A DNA stretch of 17,717 nt from Bacteroidota bacterium (GTDB taxonomy: Bacteria; Bacteroidota; Bacteroidia; Chitinophagales; Chitinophagaceae). Position 1 is the stretch's first letter; each line of letters opens with the position of its first letter. The DNA lies in contig CANHJA010000018.1 of assembly GCA_947460795.1 (NCBI GenBank), positions 1 to 17,717 of the forward strand, given 5' to 3'. A program made the translations under genes and the position numbers. Below, piece after piece: positions 1-6,398 of this stretch. The notes under the pieces are model-generated. The model saw only the letters and a list, made by a program, of their open reading frames with translations. It was not told where the DNA came from and made no database searches.

Positions 1-1
1 C

Positions 2-2200
2 ATGCAAGAAGCCACTTTAGAACAAGCCCAAAAATTAGGTTTATCAGAACAAGAATTTAATGAAATAATTTCCATTTTAGGACGAACTCCCAATTTTACA
101 GAAACTGCGATGTACTCTGTAATGTGGAGTGAGCATTGTAGTTATAAAAACTCCATTAAATGGTTAAAAACATTGCCTAAAGATGGCTCCAAAGTATTGG
201 CTAAAGCCGGTGAAGAAAATGCGGGTTTGATTGATATTGGAGACGGTTGGGCTTGTAGTTTTAAAATAGAATCCCACAATCATCCAAGTGCGATTGAACC
301 ATTTCAAGGGGCAGCAACAGGAGTTGGTGGTATACACCGGGATATTTTCACCATGGGTGCTCGACCAATTGCAACGTTAAACTCACTTCGATTTGGAAAT
401 ATTAATGACGATAAAACAAAACATCTATTAAAAGGCGTTGTTAAAGGAATTTCTCATTATGGTAACTGCTTTGGAGTACCAACAGTGGGTGGTGAAGTTT
501 ATTTTGAAGATTGTTACAACACCAATCCATTGGTAAATGCCATGAGTGTGGGTGTAATGAAAACAGGTAAAACAATTTCTGCAACATCCTATGGTGAAGG
601 AAATTTAGTATTCATCGTTGGAAGTGATACGGGAAAAGATGGGATTGGTGGAGCTAGTTTTGCAAGTGCCGACATCAATGAAGACAGCGCAAAAGATTTG
701 CCTGCCGTACAAGTAGGCGATCCTTTTCAAGAGAAAAAACTATTAGAAGCCTGCATGGAGTTAGTAGAAACAGATGCGTTAATAGGTATGCAAGATATGG
801 GTGCTGCAGGTATTACTTGTAGTACTTCTGAGATGAGTGCAAAAGGCGAACACGGTATGATTATTCATTTAGACAAAGTACCTACTCGTCAAAAAAATAT
901 GAAACCATGGGAAATGTTGTTGAGTGAAAGTCAAGAAAGAATGCTGATTGTAGTAAAAAAAGGAGAAGAAAAAGCGGTCTTGTCTATTTTTGATAAATGG
1001 GATATTCATTGTGAAGAAATTGGTGTGGTTACAAAAGATAAAAATTTAAAGTTCTACATGAATGGCGAATTAGTAGCTGATCTTCCTGCAGAAAGTATGG
1101 TTTTAGGTGGAGGCGCTCCAATTTATGAAAGAGAATACACAGAACCTACCTACTTTAAACAACGAGATGAATTTCATATTGACCAAGTATCAGAACCGAG
1201 TGATTACAAAGCGTTGGCTAAAGAAATTGTTGCATTGCCCAACATCGCAAGTAAACGATTTATATACAACCAATATGATAGCATGGTAGGAACCGCCAAT
1301 TCTACCACCAATTCCCCTGCAGATTCATCTGTAGTTTGGGTAAAAGAAACTAAAAAAGGAATTGCTTGCACTGTAGATTGTAACAGTCGATATGTGCATG
1401 CCGATCCTTATCAAGGTGGAATGATTGCTGTTTCTGAAGCAGCACGAAATATTATTTGCAGTGGCGCCGTGCCAGCCGCAATTACCAATTGTTTAAACTT
1501 TGGAAATCCTTATAACACGGAAGTTTATTATCAGTTTGTATATGCATTAAAAGGAATGAGCGCAGCTTGTTTAAAATTTGATACACCTGTAACGGGAGGA
1601 AATGTAAGTTTCTACAATCAAAATCCAAGTGGTGCTGTTTATCCCACTCCAACCATTGGAATGGTAGGCGTTATTGAAGATATTACGAAACGAATGACTT
1701 TAGATTTTAAAAACTTAGGCGATAAAATTTATGTCATTGGAACAAATAAAAATGATATTGGAAGCAGTGAATACGTTCATAAAATAAAAAAAGTAGAATT
1801 ATCATCTGCCCCTTTATTCGATTTAGACGAAGAGTTTTTAGTTCAGCAAACCGTATTGAACTTGATTGATAAAAACTTAATCCATTCGGCACATGATATT
1901 GCAGAAGGTGGCTTGTTTACAACACTTATAGAAAGTGCGATGCCGCATTCTTTTGGTTTTACAATCCAATGCAATTCATCTATTCGAAAAGATGCATTTT
2001 TATTTGGTGAAAATCAAAGTAGAATTGTTGTTTCGGTAAGCGCTGAAAAAGAAACCGAATTTTTAGCACAATTGAAAAATACCCCTTATGAAAATGTTGG
2101 GTATGTATCTACCGAAATTTGCATCGACAATGAAAATTGGGGAATGATCGATGATTTTAAAAACATTCATGAAACATCTATCGAAAATAAGTTGAAATAA
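2..2200 (+). CDS. purL: Phosphoribosylformylglycinamidine synthase, small (PurL) subunit
   Basis: PurL catalyses the ATP-dependent amidation of FGAR to FGAM, the fourth step of de novo purine synthesis, in the cytoplasm. The 732-residue length fits the short PurL form, which needs separate PurQ (glutaminase) and PurS partners; neither is in this window. Visible family signatures are WSEHCSYKNS (residues 42-51, with a conserved His), ESHNHPSAIEPFQGAATG (90-107, nucleotide and metal binding), the following MGARPIA and NSLRFG, QDMGAAG, a second-half TGGNVSF segment and HDIAEGG near residue 640, which together give the two pseudo-repeated AIRS-like halves. The ATG lies at base 2, so upstream context is missing and an earlier start cannot be excluded, but the N-terminus aligns well with what I recall of other short PurL proteins. 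The gene appears intact at its 3' end. Large-type PurL fusions, common in many Bacteroidota, are clearly absent here. Confidence 0.96.
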   Translation: MQEATLEQAQKLGLSEQEFNEIISILGRTPNFTETAMYSVMWSEHCSYKNSIKWLKTLPKDGSKVLAKAGEENAGLIDIGDGWACSFKIESHNHPSAIEPFQGAATGVGGIHRDIFTMGARPIATLNSLRFGNINDDKTKHLLKGVVKGISHYGNCFGVPTVGGEVYFEDCYNTNPLVNAMSVGVMKTGKTISATSYGEGNLVFIVGSDTGKDGIGGASFASADINEDSAKDLPAVQVGDPFQEKKLLEACMELVETDALIGMQDMGAAGITCSTSEMSAKGEHGMIIHLDKVPTRQKNMKPWEMLLSESQERMLIVVKKGEEKAVLSIFDKWDIHCEEIGVVTKDKNLKFYMNGELVADLPAESMVLGGGAPIYEREYTEPTYFKQRDEFHIDQVSEPSDYKALAKEIVALPNIASKRFIYNQYDSMVGTANSTTNSPADSSVVWVKETKKGIACTVDCNSRYVHADPYQGGMIAVSEAARNIICSGAVPAAITNCLNFGNPYNTEVYYQFVYALKGMSAACLKFDTPVTGGNVSFYNQNPSGAVYPTPTIGMVGVIEDITKRMTLDFKNLGDKIYVIGTNKNDIGSSEYVHKIKKVELSSAPLFDLDEEFLVQQTVLNLIDKNLIHSAHDIAEGGLFTTLIESAMPHSFGFTIQCNSSIRKDAFLFGENQSRIVVSVSAEKETEFLAQLKNTPYENVGYVSTEICIDNENWGMIDDFKNIHETSIENKLK

Positions 2201-2202
2201 GC

Positions 2203-2233
2203 TTGATATATTGATATTTTTTAAAAATATTTG
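2203..2233 (+). promoter_or_regulatory. Possible promoter of the 2258 gene
   Basis: TTG at 2203-2205 is followed after 20 bases by AATATTTG (2226-2233), one base off the Bacteroidota -7 element TAnnTTTG. It ends 24 bases before the ATG at 2258. The surrounding sequence is very AT-rich, so a chance match is quite possible. A self-complementary AT stretch (2214-2230, centred on 2222) overlaps it. Confidence 0.22.
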
Positions 2234-2257
2234 TACCTAAACAAACATATATAAAAA

Positions 2258-2659
2258 ATGAAAAAAGTATTAATATTAATTACCATGTTATTTAGTTTTG
2301 GAACAACTTTTTCACAAAAAAAAGTTGTCAATAAAGTACAAACATTTAAATTGGGAAATCTTGAAATCTACAAAAATGATTTACATGGTAAATATACCCA
2401 CTTGTTTGAATTTGAAGAAGCTCAAAAAGCTTGTGCAGCTTTAGGTAATGGGTGGAGATTGCCTACAATTGAAGAGCTAAAAAACATTTATGCTCATAAA
2501 AATGAAATTGGTAATTTAACTCAATTTAGTTATTGGACTAGCACTCTAGCGTATGAAGGTTCTAAAATTGCTTATTATATAAAATTTACTGATGGCACAC
2601 CTGAATTTGATTATAATGTTTATACGACCAGTTCAGTTCGTCCTGTAAGATCGAAATAA
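2258..2659 (+). CDS. Small exported DUF1566 / Fib_succ_major-type domain protein
   Basis: The 133-residue product starts with a clear signal peptide (residues 1-20: Lys pair, hydrophobic core, cleavage after FSQ), so the mature protein of about 113 residues should be periplasmic or surface-exposed. The mature part carries the hallmarks of the DUF1566 / Fib_succ_major group: GNGWRLPTIEEL (63-74), SYWTST (91-96) and the terminal VRPVR (127-131). These domains have a C-type-lectin-like or formylglycine-enzyme-like core in related proteins and often sit in larger surface proteins; here the domain stands alone. No catalytic function can be assigned. It lies 57 bp after purL in the same direction, but with its own possible promoter and a double hairpin behind it, so it is probably transcribed on its own. 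The family call rests on motif recognition only. Confidence 0.8.
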   Translation: MKKVLILITMLFSFGTTFSQKKVVNKVQTFKLGNLEIYKNDLHGKYTHLFEFEEAQKACAALGNGWRLPTIEELKNIYAHKNEIGNLTQFSYWTSTLAYEGSKIAYYIKFTDGTPEFDYNVYTTSSVRPVRSK

Positions 2660-2704
2660 AATATATTTTACAATTATTTCAATTTTTTTTCTACCATATT
2701 AATA

Positions 2705-2731
2705 AATAATACTCATCAAATGAGCATTATT
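2705..2731 (+). terminator. First of two tandem hairpins after the 2258 gene
   Basis: Left arm 2705-2716 (AATAATACTCAT), three-base loop 2717-2719, right arm 2720-2731 (ATGAGCATTATT), with one mismatch (A2711 opposite C2725). It is AT-rich and followed by a short, interrupted T stretch, so on its own it would be a weak terminator. It may help stabilise the mRNA 3' end, or act with the stronger hairpin 10 bp downstream. Confidence 0.4.
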
Positions 2732-2740
2732 TAATATTTC

Positions 2741-2770
2741 AAAAAGACTCACAAATATGAGTCTTTTTTT
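2741..2770 (+). terminator. Intrinsic terminator between the 2258 gene and coaD
   Basis: An 11-bp perfect stem (AAAAAGACTCA 2741-2751 with TGAGTCTTTTT 2758-2768), six-base loop, and a run of seven T ending at 2770. The flanking A and T tracts would also allow termination on the minus strand, although no minus-strand gene ends here. Confidence 0.85.
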
Positions 2771-2813
2771 ATTTCTAAAATTATATCTTTAACTTTTAAA
2801 ATAATAGTAGAAG

Positions 2814-3287
2814 ATGAGAACTGCACTTTTTCCTGGAACATTTGATCCGATAACATTAGGACATACAGACATCATAGATCGATCGTTGGATTTATTTGAT
2901 AAAATAATTATTGGCATTGGCGTAAACGCAAGTAAGCAAACTATGTTTTCTATAGACCAACGAATTCAATGGATTGAAAATATTTATAAAGGAAATGATA
3001 AAATTGAAGTACGAGAATATAAAGGCTTGACGATTAATTTTTGTGAAGAGATCGAAGCAAACGTAATTATAAGAGGCATTCGTTCGGTTGGAGATTTTGA
3101 ATATGAAAAAGCCATTGCAGACATGAATCAAATGTTGAATCCTTCTATTGAAACTATATTTTTAGCTTGTTCTCCTAAATACTCTTCCTTTTCATCCACA
3201 TTGGTAAGAGATGTGATTCGCAATAATGGAGACAGCGGCTTGTTTTTACCAATGGAAATAAGAGAGTCTATTGCGCAAATAAAATAA
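2814..3287 (+). CDS. coaD: Phosphopantetheine adenylyltransferase
   Basis: CoaD transfers AMP from ATP to 4'-phosphopantetheine to give dephospho-CoA, the fourth step from pantothenate to coenzyme A, in the cytoplasm. The 157-residue protein has the usual length and the nucleotidyltransferase signatures: PGTFDPITLGH (residues 7-17, including the T/H-x-x-H-type ATP-binding motif ending in His17), IRGIRSVGDFEYE (86-98, substrate and phosphate contacts) and SSTLVRDV (127-134). The ATG at 2814 puts PGTFDP at the expected distance from the N-terminus. It sits between two intrinsic terminators and is therefore probably a single-gene unit. A loose -7-like sequence (TAACTTTT, 2790-2797) lies 16 bases before the start. 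The other genes of the CoA pathway are not in the window. Nothing about the sequence looks abnormal. Confidence 0.96.
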   Translation: MRTALFPGTFDPITLGHTDIIDRSLDLFDKIIIGIGVNASKQTMFSIDQRIQWIENIYKGNDKIEVREYKGLTINFCEEIEANVIIRGIRSVGDFEYEKAIADMNQMLNPSIETIFLACSPKYSSFSSTLVRDVIRNNGDSGLFLPMEIRESIAQIK

Positions 3288-3302
3288 AGAAATTACTTAA
3301 AT

Positions 3303-3332
3303 AAAAAATCCCGATTTAATCGGGATTTTTTT
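3303..3332. terminator. Bidirectional terminator between coaD and pckA
   Basis: A-tract and TCCCGAT arm (3303-3315), three-base loop, ATCGGGA arm followed by seven or more T. It reads as an intrinsic terminator from both sides, matching the convergent arrangement of coaD (+) and pckA (-). The TCCCGAT/ATCGGGA stem is GC-richer than its surroundings. Confidence 0.9.
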
Positions 3333-3351
3333 ATGAATGTATTTTAAACAA

Positions 3352-4956
3352 TTAGTCTACTTTAGGTGCAGCTGCTAAAATTTCTGCATTTGCTTGATCA
3401 GCATATTTCTCGAAATTTTTAACAAACATAGCGGCTAATTCTTTTGCTTTTTTAGTGTATTCTTCTTTATCAGACCAAGTATTTATTGGTACTAAAATTT
3501 CAGAAGGAACATCAGGGCAAGTTGTTGGCATATCAAATCCAAATACTGGATGTTTAACATATTCAACATTGTCTAATTGTCCGTTCATAGCAGCAGTAAT
3601 CATAGAACGAGTGTAACTCAATTTCATACGACTCCCTACACCATAAGGACCACCAGACCAACCTGTGTTGATTAAATATACTTTTACTTCAGGATGTAAA
3701 TCTAATTTTTTACCTAATAATTCAGCATATTTAGTTGGGTGCAAAGGCAAGAAGGCTCTTCCAAAACAAGCACTAAAAGTTGCTTGAGGCTCTGTAACAC
3801 CTACTTCTGTACCAGCAACTTTTGCGGTGTATCCAGAAATAAAGCTATACATTGCTTGTCCTTTATCTAAACGAGAAATTGGAGGTAAAATACCGTATGC
3901 ATCACACGTTAAGAAGAAAATATTTTTAGGATTTCCTCCAATACTAGGCTCTTTTGCATTGTTAATATGATGAATAGGATATGCTACACGAGTATTTTCT
4001 GTAATGCTTCCATCTGCAAAATTAACTGTGCTTGTACCAGGTAAATATGTAGTGTTTTCAACCAATGCATTTGGTTTAATGGCACCATAAATTTCAGGCT
4101 CTTTTTCTGCAGTTAAATCGATGCATTTTGCATAGCAACCACCTTCGAAATTAAATACAGATCCAACATCCCAACCATGCTCATCATCACCAATTAATTT
4201 ACGATTAGGATCAGCGCTTAAAGTAGTTTTTCCTGTTCCACTCAAACCAAAGAATAAAGCAACATCTCCATCATTCCCTTCATTAGCTGAGCAATGCATA
4301 CTTAAAACACCTTTTTCGTGTGGTAATACATAGTTCAATACTCCAAAAATTCCTTTTTTCATTTCACCTGTATAGGCAGTTCCACCAATTAAAATCATTT
4401 TTTTAGTGAAATTTACTACAGTGAAATTAGCTTGACGAGTACCGTGTATTTCAGGATTTGCTTCAAAACTTGGTGCTTGTAAAATAATCCATTCAGGTTC
4501 TTGAGTTTTTACTTCGTCTTCTGTAGGACGTAAAAACAAGTCATAGCAGAATAAATTTGCCCATGGAGCTTCATTAATTACTCGAATATTTAAGCGATGC
4601 GTAGGATCTGCACAAGCATATGCATCTCTAACCCAAACTTCTTTCCCACCTAAAAAGGCAGTCATGTCTGCATATATTTTATCAAAATGAGCAGGAGAAA
4701 TTGCTATATTTATATCACTCCAATCTACACTATTTTCCGTTTTTGCATCTTTAACTGTAAACTTATCTTTTGGCGAACGACCAGTAAATTTTCCAGTGTT
4801 TACAGCCAAAGCACCCATATCTGTAATACTTCCCTGTCCCAACTCAACAGTTTGTTTAGTTAGTTCATCCGGTGCTAAATTCCAATTTACTTTCGAAGGA
4901 TTAATACCTAATGAAGCTAAGTTTGCATTAGGGTTTTTTATTCCAATTTCTTGCAT
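3352..4956 (-). CDS. pckA: Phosphoenolpyruvate carboxykinase (ATP)
   Basis: PckA interconverts oxaloacetate plus ATP with PEP plus CO2 plus ADP, linking the TCA cycle to gluconeogenesis, or acting anaplerotically in the reverse direction. The 534-residue form agrees with the ATP-type family (about 530-540). Visible motifs: GKFTGRSPKDKF (55-66), the P-loop GLSGTGKTTLSADP (237-250), IGDDEHGW (255-262), RVAYPIHH (323-330), FFLTCDAYGILPP (347-359) and NTGWSGGPYG (430-439). The open frame extends 22 codons further to 5022, but I chose the ATG at 4956: the family begins near this point, the extra residues are hydrophobic and unconserved, and a good -7 promoter element (4979-4986) lies inside the extension, which would put the transcript start downstream of the longer start codon. 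It is convergent with coaD and divergent from the 5252 gene. Confidence 0.96.
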   Translation of the reverse strand: MQEIGIKNPNANLASLGINPSKVNWNLAPDELTKQTVELGQGSITDMGALAVNTGKFTGRSPKDKFTVKDAKTENSVDWSDINIAISPAHFDKIYADMTAFLGGKEVWVRDAYACADPTHRLNIRVINEAPWANLFCYDLFLRPTEDEVKTQEPEWIILQAPSFEANPEIHGTRQANFTVVNFTKKMILIGGTAYTGEMKKGIFGVLNYVLPHEKGVLSMHCSANEGNDGDVALFFGLSGTGKTTLSADPNRKLIGDDEHGWDVGSVFNFEGGCYAKCIDLTAEKEPEIYGAIKPNALVENTTYLPGTSTVNFADGSITENTRVAYPIHHINNAKEPSIGGNPKNIFFLTCDAYGILPPISRLDKGQAMYSFISGYTAKVAGTEVGVTEPQATFSACFGRAFLPLHPTKYAELLGKKLDLHPEVKVYLINTGWSGGPYGVGSRMKLSYTRSMITAAMNGQLDNVEYVKHPVFGFDMPTTCPDVPSEILVPINTWSDKEEYTKKAKELAAMFVKNFEKYADQANAEILAAAPKVD

Positions 4957-4978
4957 ATTAAAAAAAAATTTTAGACTG

Positions 4979-4986
4979 CAAATGTA
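4979..4986 (-). promoter_or_regulatory. -7 promoter element of pckA
   Basis: On the minus strand this reads TACATTTG, an exact match to the Bacteroidota TAnnTTTG element, and it ends 22 bases before the chosen ATG at 4956. No clear TTG -33 partner is visible at the usual distance. The A/T-rich leader (a run of nine T just before the start on the coding strand) would be about 15 bases long. Confidence 0.45.
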
Positions 4987-5176
4987 ATTTCGATATTTCA
5001 TAAATAAAAAGATAAATTTCATCTTTTGTTAACATAGAATGTGCTTAAATAGTTTGACTAATTTTTCATTTTATTAATTTTTTAAAAGAAATAGTTGTAT
5101 TGATAAAATAATAACAGACTTAAATAATCTTGAAGAATAAAATTGGATCATTTATATTAGAATTATTTTGCTGCGT

Positions 5177-5211
5177 CCAATATATAAATAGCTTTATATA
5201 TTGGTTTTTTT
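5177..5211 (+). terminator. Orphan terminator-like hairpin upstream of the 5252 gene
   Basis: A perfect 12-bp stem (CCAATATATAAA 5177-5188 with TTTATATATTGG 5193-5204), four-base loop TAGC, and seven T (5205-5211). It has terminator form on the plus strand, yet no plus-strand gene ends here: the gene to the left, pckA, is transcribed away. It could be the end of a short unannotated transcript, a leader attenuator, or an operator; the low GC content makes it a weak terminator. Confidence 0.45.
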
Positions 5212-5228
5212 AACGATATTTACGTTTT
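5201..5228 (+). promoter_or_regulatory. Possible promoter of the 5252 gene
   Basis: TTG at 5201-5203, 17-base spacer, then TACGTTTT (5221-5228), one base off TAnnTTTG; it ends 23 bases before the ATG. The TTG lies in the right arm of the 5177-5204 hairpin, so a protein or structure at that hairpin could affect promoter use. Confidence 0.3.
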
Positions 5229-5251
5229 ATTATTCATTCTTATTTTAATTA

Positions 5252-6346
5252 ATGAAGTATTTTTTTCTAGCCATTCTATTTTTTACAATATCAATAACAG
5301 GATACACACAACCTTTTTCAGCATATACAAATATTAGAAATGAATTTTTTATTTTTGATAATGGATCTGTTAATAAAATTGAGCCATTAAAACCAGTTTC
5401 ATACAAAATTGGTCGAAAGGGAATTGCTTATTTAGACAATCAAAGTATTTTAAAGCTATACAGCGATGGAACCTTGAATACCATCAATGATATGGTTACA
5501 ACGTCTTTTGAAATTTCAGATAATTTAATGATGTTTCGTTCTGGCAATCGTTTATCCATTATTGATGGAAACAAAGCCGTATTGTTGTCTAAATTATGTG
5601 AAAATTATAAAATGGGTGACAGTGTAGTCCTTTTTTACGATATTAATAAACGTTCATTTAATGGATATTACAACGGAGAAATAATTGAACTTGAAAGTTT
5701 TTTAAATCTAGGTGTCAATGATTTAAAATTTGATAGCACGGTAAAAGTTTCCGATAATATTGGAGCCTATATCAACTATAATGAGCAATTCAAAGTCTTC
5801 TTTAACAAACAATCTGAAATTCTTGAAAATCAACCAGTTAAGGAATTTAAAGTTGGAAGGAATTTGGTTGGATATATTGATATAAATAACATTTTCAAGA
5901 TCTATTACAAAGGCCAATCCTATATAATTGATCCGTTTGCACCAAAATCGTTTATGGTTGGCGATGATTTAGTTGCCTTTCAAAGCAATGATGGATATTT
6001 TAAAATTTTTTACAAAGGCAATTTATTTACCATTGGCTACTATGAGCCCAAATACCAAGTTTCTGATCGTTTAGTTGCTTTTGAAGACCTAAATGGGTAT
6101 TTTAAAATTTTTCACGAAGGAATACAAACACAAATTGATATATATTACCCAGAAAAAATTTTAATTGGCTACAATTCAATGGCTTATGTTAATAAAAATA
6201 ATTTTCTTCGCTTATTTAGCTTGGGTAAATTATATGACATATCTTCAATGAGCATTAATGAATACAGACTCGATTATGATGTATTACAATATAAAGTAGG
6301 CTTCAATTCATTTAAAATTTTTCATAACGGGCAATATTATAACTAA
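5252..6346 (+). CDS. Exported protein made of about nine 35-residue tandem repeats; function unknown
   Basis: I do not recognise a named family. Residues 1-20 form a signal peptide ending GYTQ, so the 364-residue product should be exported. The rest is built of repeats that begin with a hydrophobic-Gly/Ser-Asp-like step: IGRKG (53), ISDNL (88), MGDSV (121), VSDNI (166), VGRNL (201), VGDDL (236), VSDRL (270), IGYNS (305) and LDYDV (340), i.e. spacings of 33-35 residues apart from one of 45. Each unit has the pattern hydrophobic-A/G-Y/F, a turn with Asn/Asp, then YFKIFYKG-like strand and Gly-turn. This alternation of short strands fits a beta-propeller or beta-solenoid (inference). There are few cysteines and no catalytic motif, membrane anchor or sorting domain at the C-terminus. 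The 6399 gene follows after 52 bp in the same direction, also with a signal peptide, so the two may be co-transcribed. Confidence 0.85.
   Translation: MKYFFLAILFFTISITGYTQPFSAYTNIRNEFFIFDNGSVNKIEPLKPVSYKIGRKGIAYLDNQSILKLYSDGTLNTINDMVTTSFEISDNLMMFRSGNRLSIIDGNKAVLLSKLCENYKMGDSVVLFYDINKRSFNGYYNGEIIELESFLNLGVNDLKFDSTVKVSDNIGAYINYNEQFKVFFNKQSEILENQPVKEFKVGRNLVGYIDINNIFKIYYKGQSYIIDPFAPKSFMVGDDLVAFQSNDGYFKIFYKGNLFTIGYYEPKYQVSDRLVAFEDLNGYFKIFHEGIQTQIDIYYPEKILIGYNSMAYVNKNNFLRLFSLGKLYDISSMSINEYRLDYDVLQYKVGFNSFKIFHNGQYYN
5957..6163 (+). repeat. Two adjacent near-identical repeat units inside the 5252 gene
   Basis: Codons 236-269 and 270-304 are the most alike pair of units, and the likeness is visible in the DNA: the segment encoding DLVAFQSNDGYFKIFYKG (from 5963) recurs with changes 102 bases later (from 6065), including the shared string TATTTTAAAATTTTT. 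This suggests a comparatively recent in-frame duplication of one unit. Confidence 0.7.
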
Positions 6347-6398
6347 GTTAACAAGCACTGGCTGTTAATTACACTACTTTTAATAAATAATTGACAAC

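Larger units (their letters stand above)
4957..5251. other. Divergent intergenic region between pckA and the 5252 gene
   Basis: This 295-bp, very AT-rich stretch holds the pckA -7 element at its left end, a hairpin with a T-run at 5177-5211, and a possible promoter for the 5252 gene at its right end. Between about 5030 and 5170 I see no open frame, tRNA or riboswitch-like structure. A weak TTG (5143-5145) with TATTTTG (5164-5170) could be a further plus-strand promoter. Confidence 0.6.

Noticed and set aside
4957..5022. Longer N-terminus for pckA starting at 5022
   Set aside because: The extra 22 residues are hydrophobic and not typical of PckA, and an exact -7 element lies inside them.
6347..6398. 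Hairpin TTAACA...TGTTAA between the 5252 and 6399 genes
   Set aside because: The stem is short and bulged and the T stretch is displaced, so it is too weak to call a terminator.
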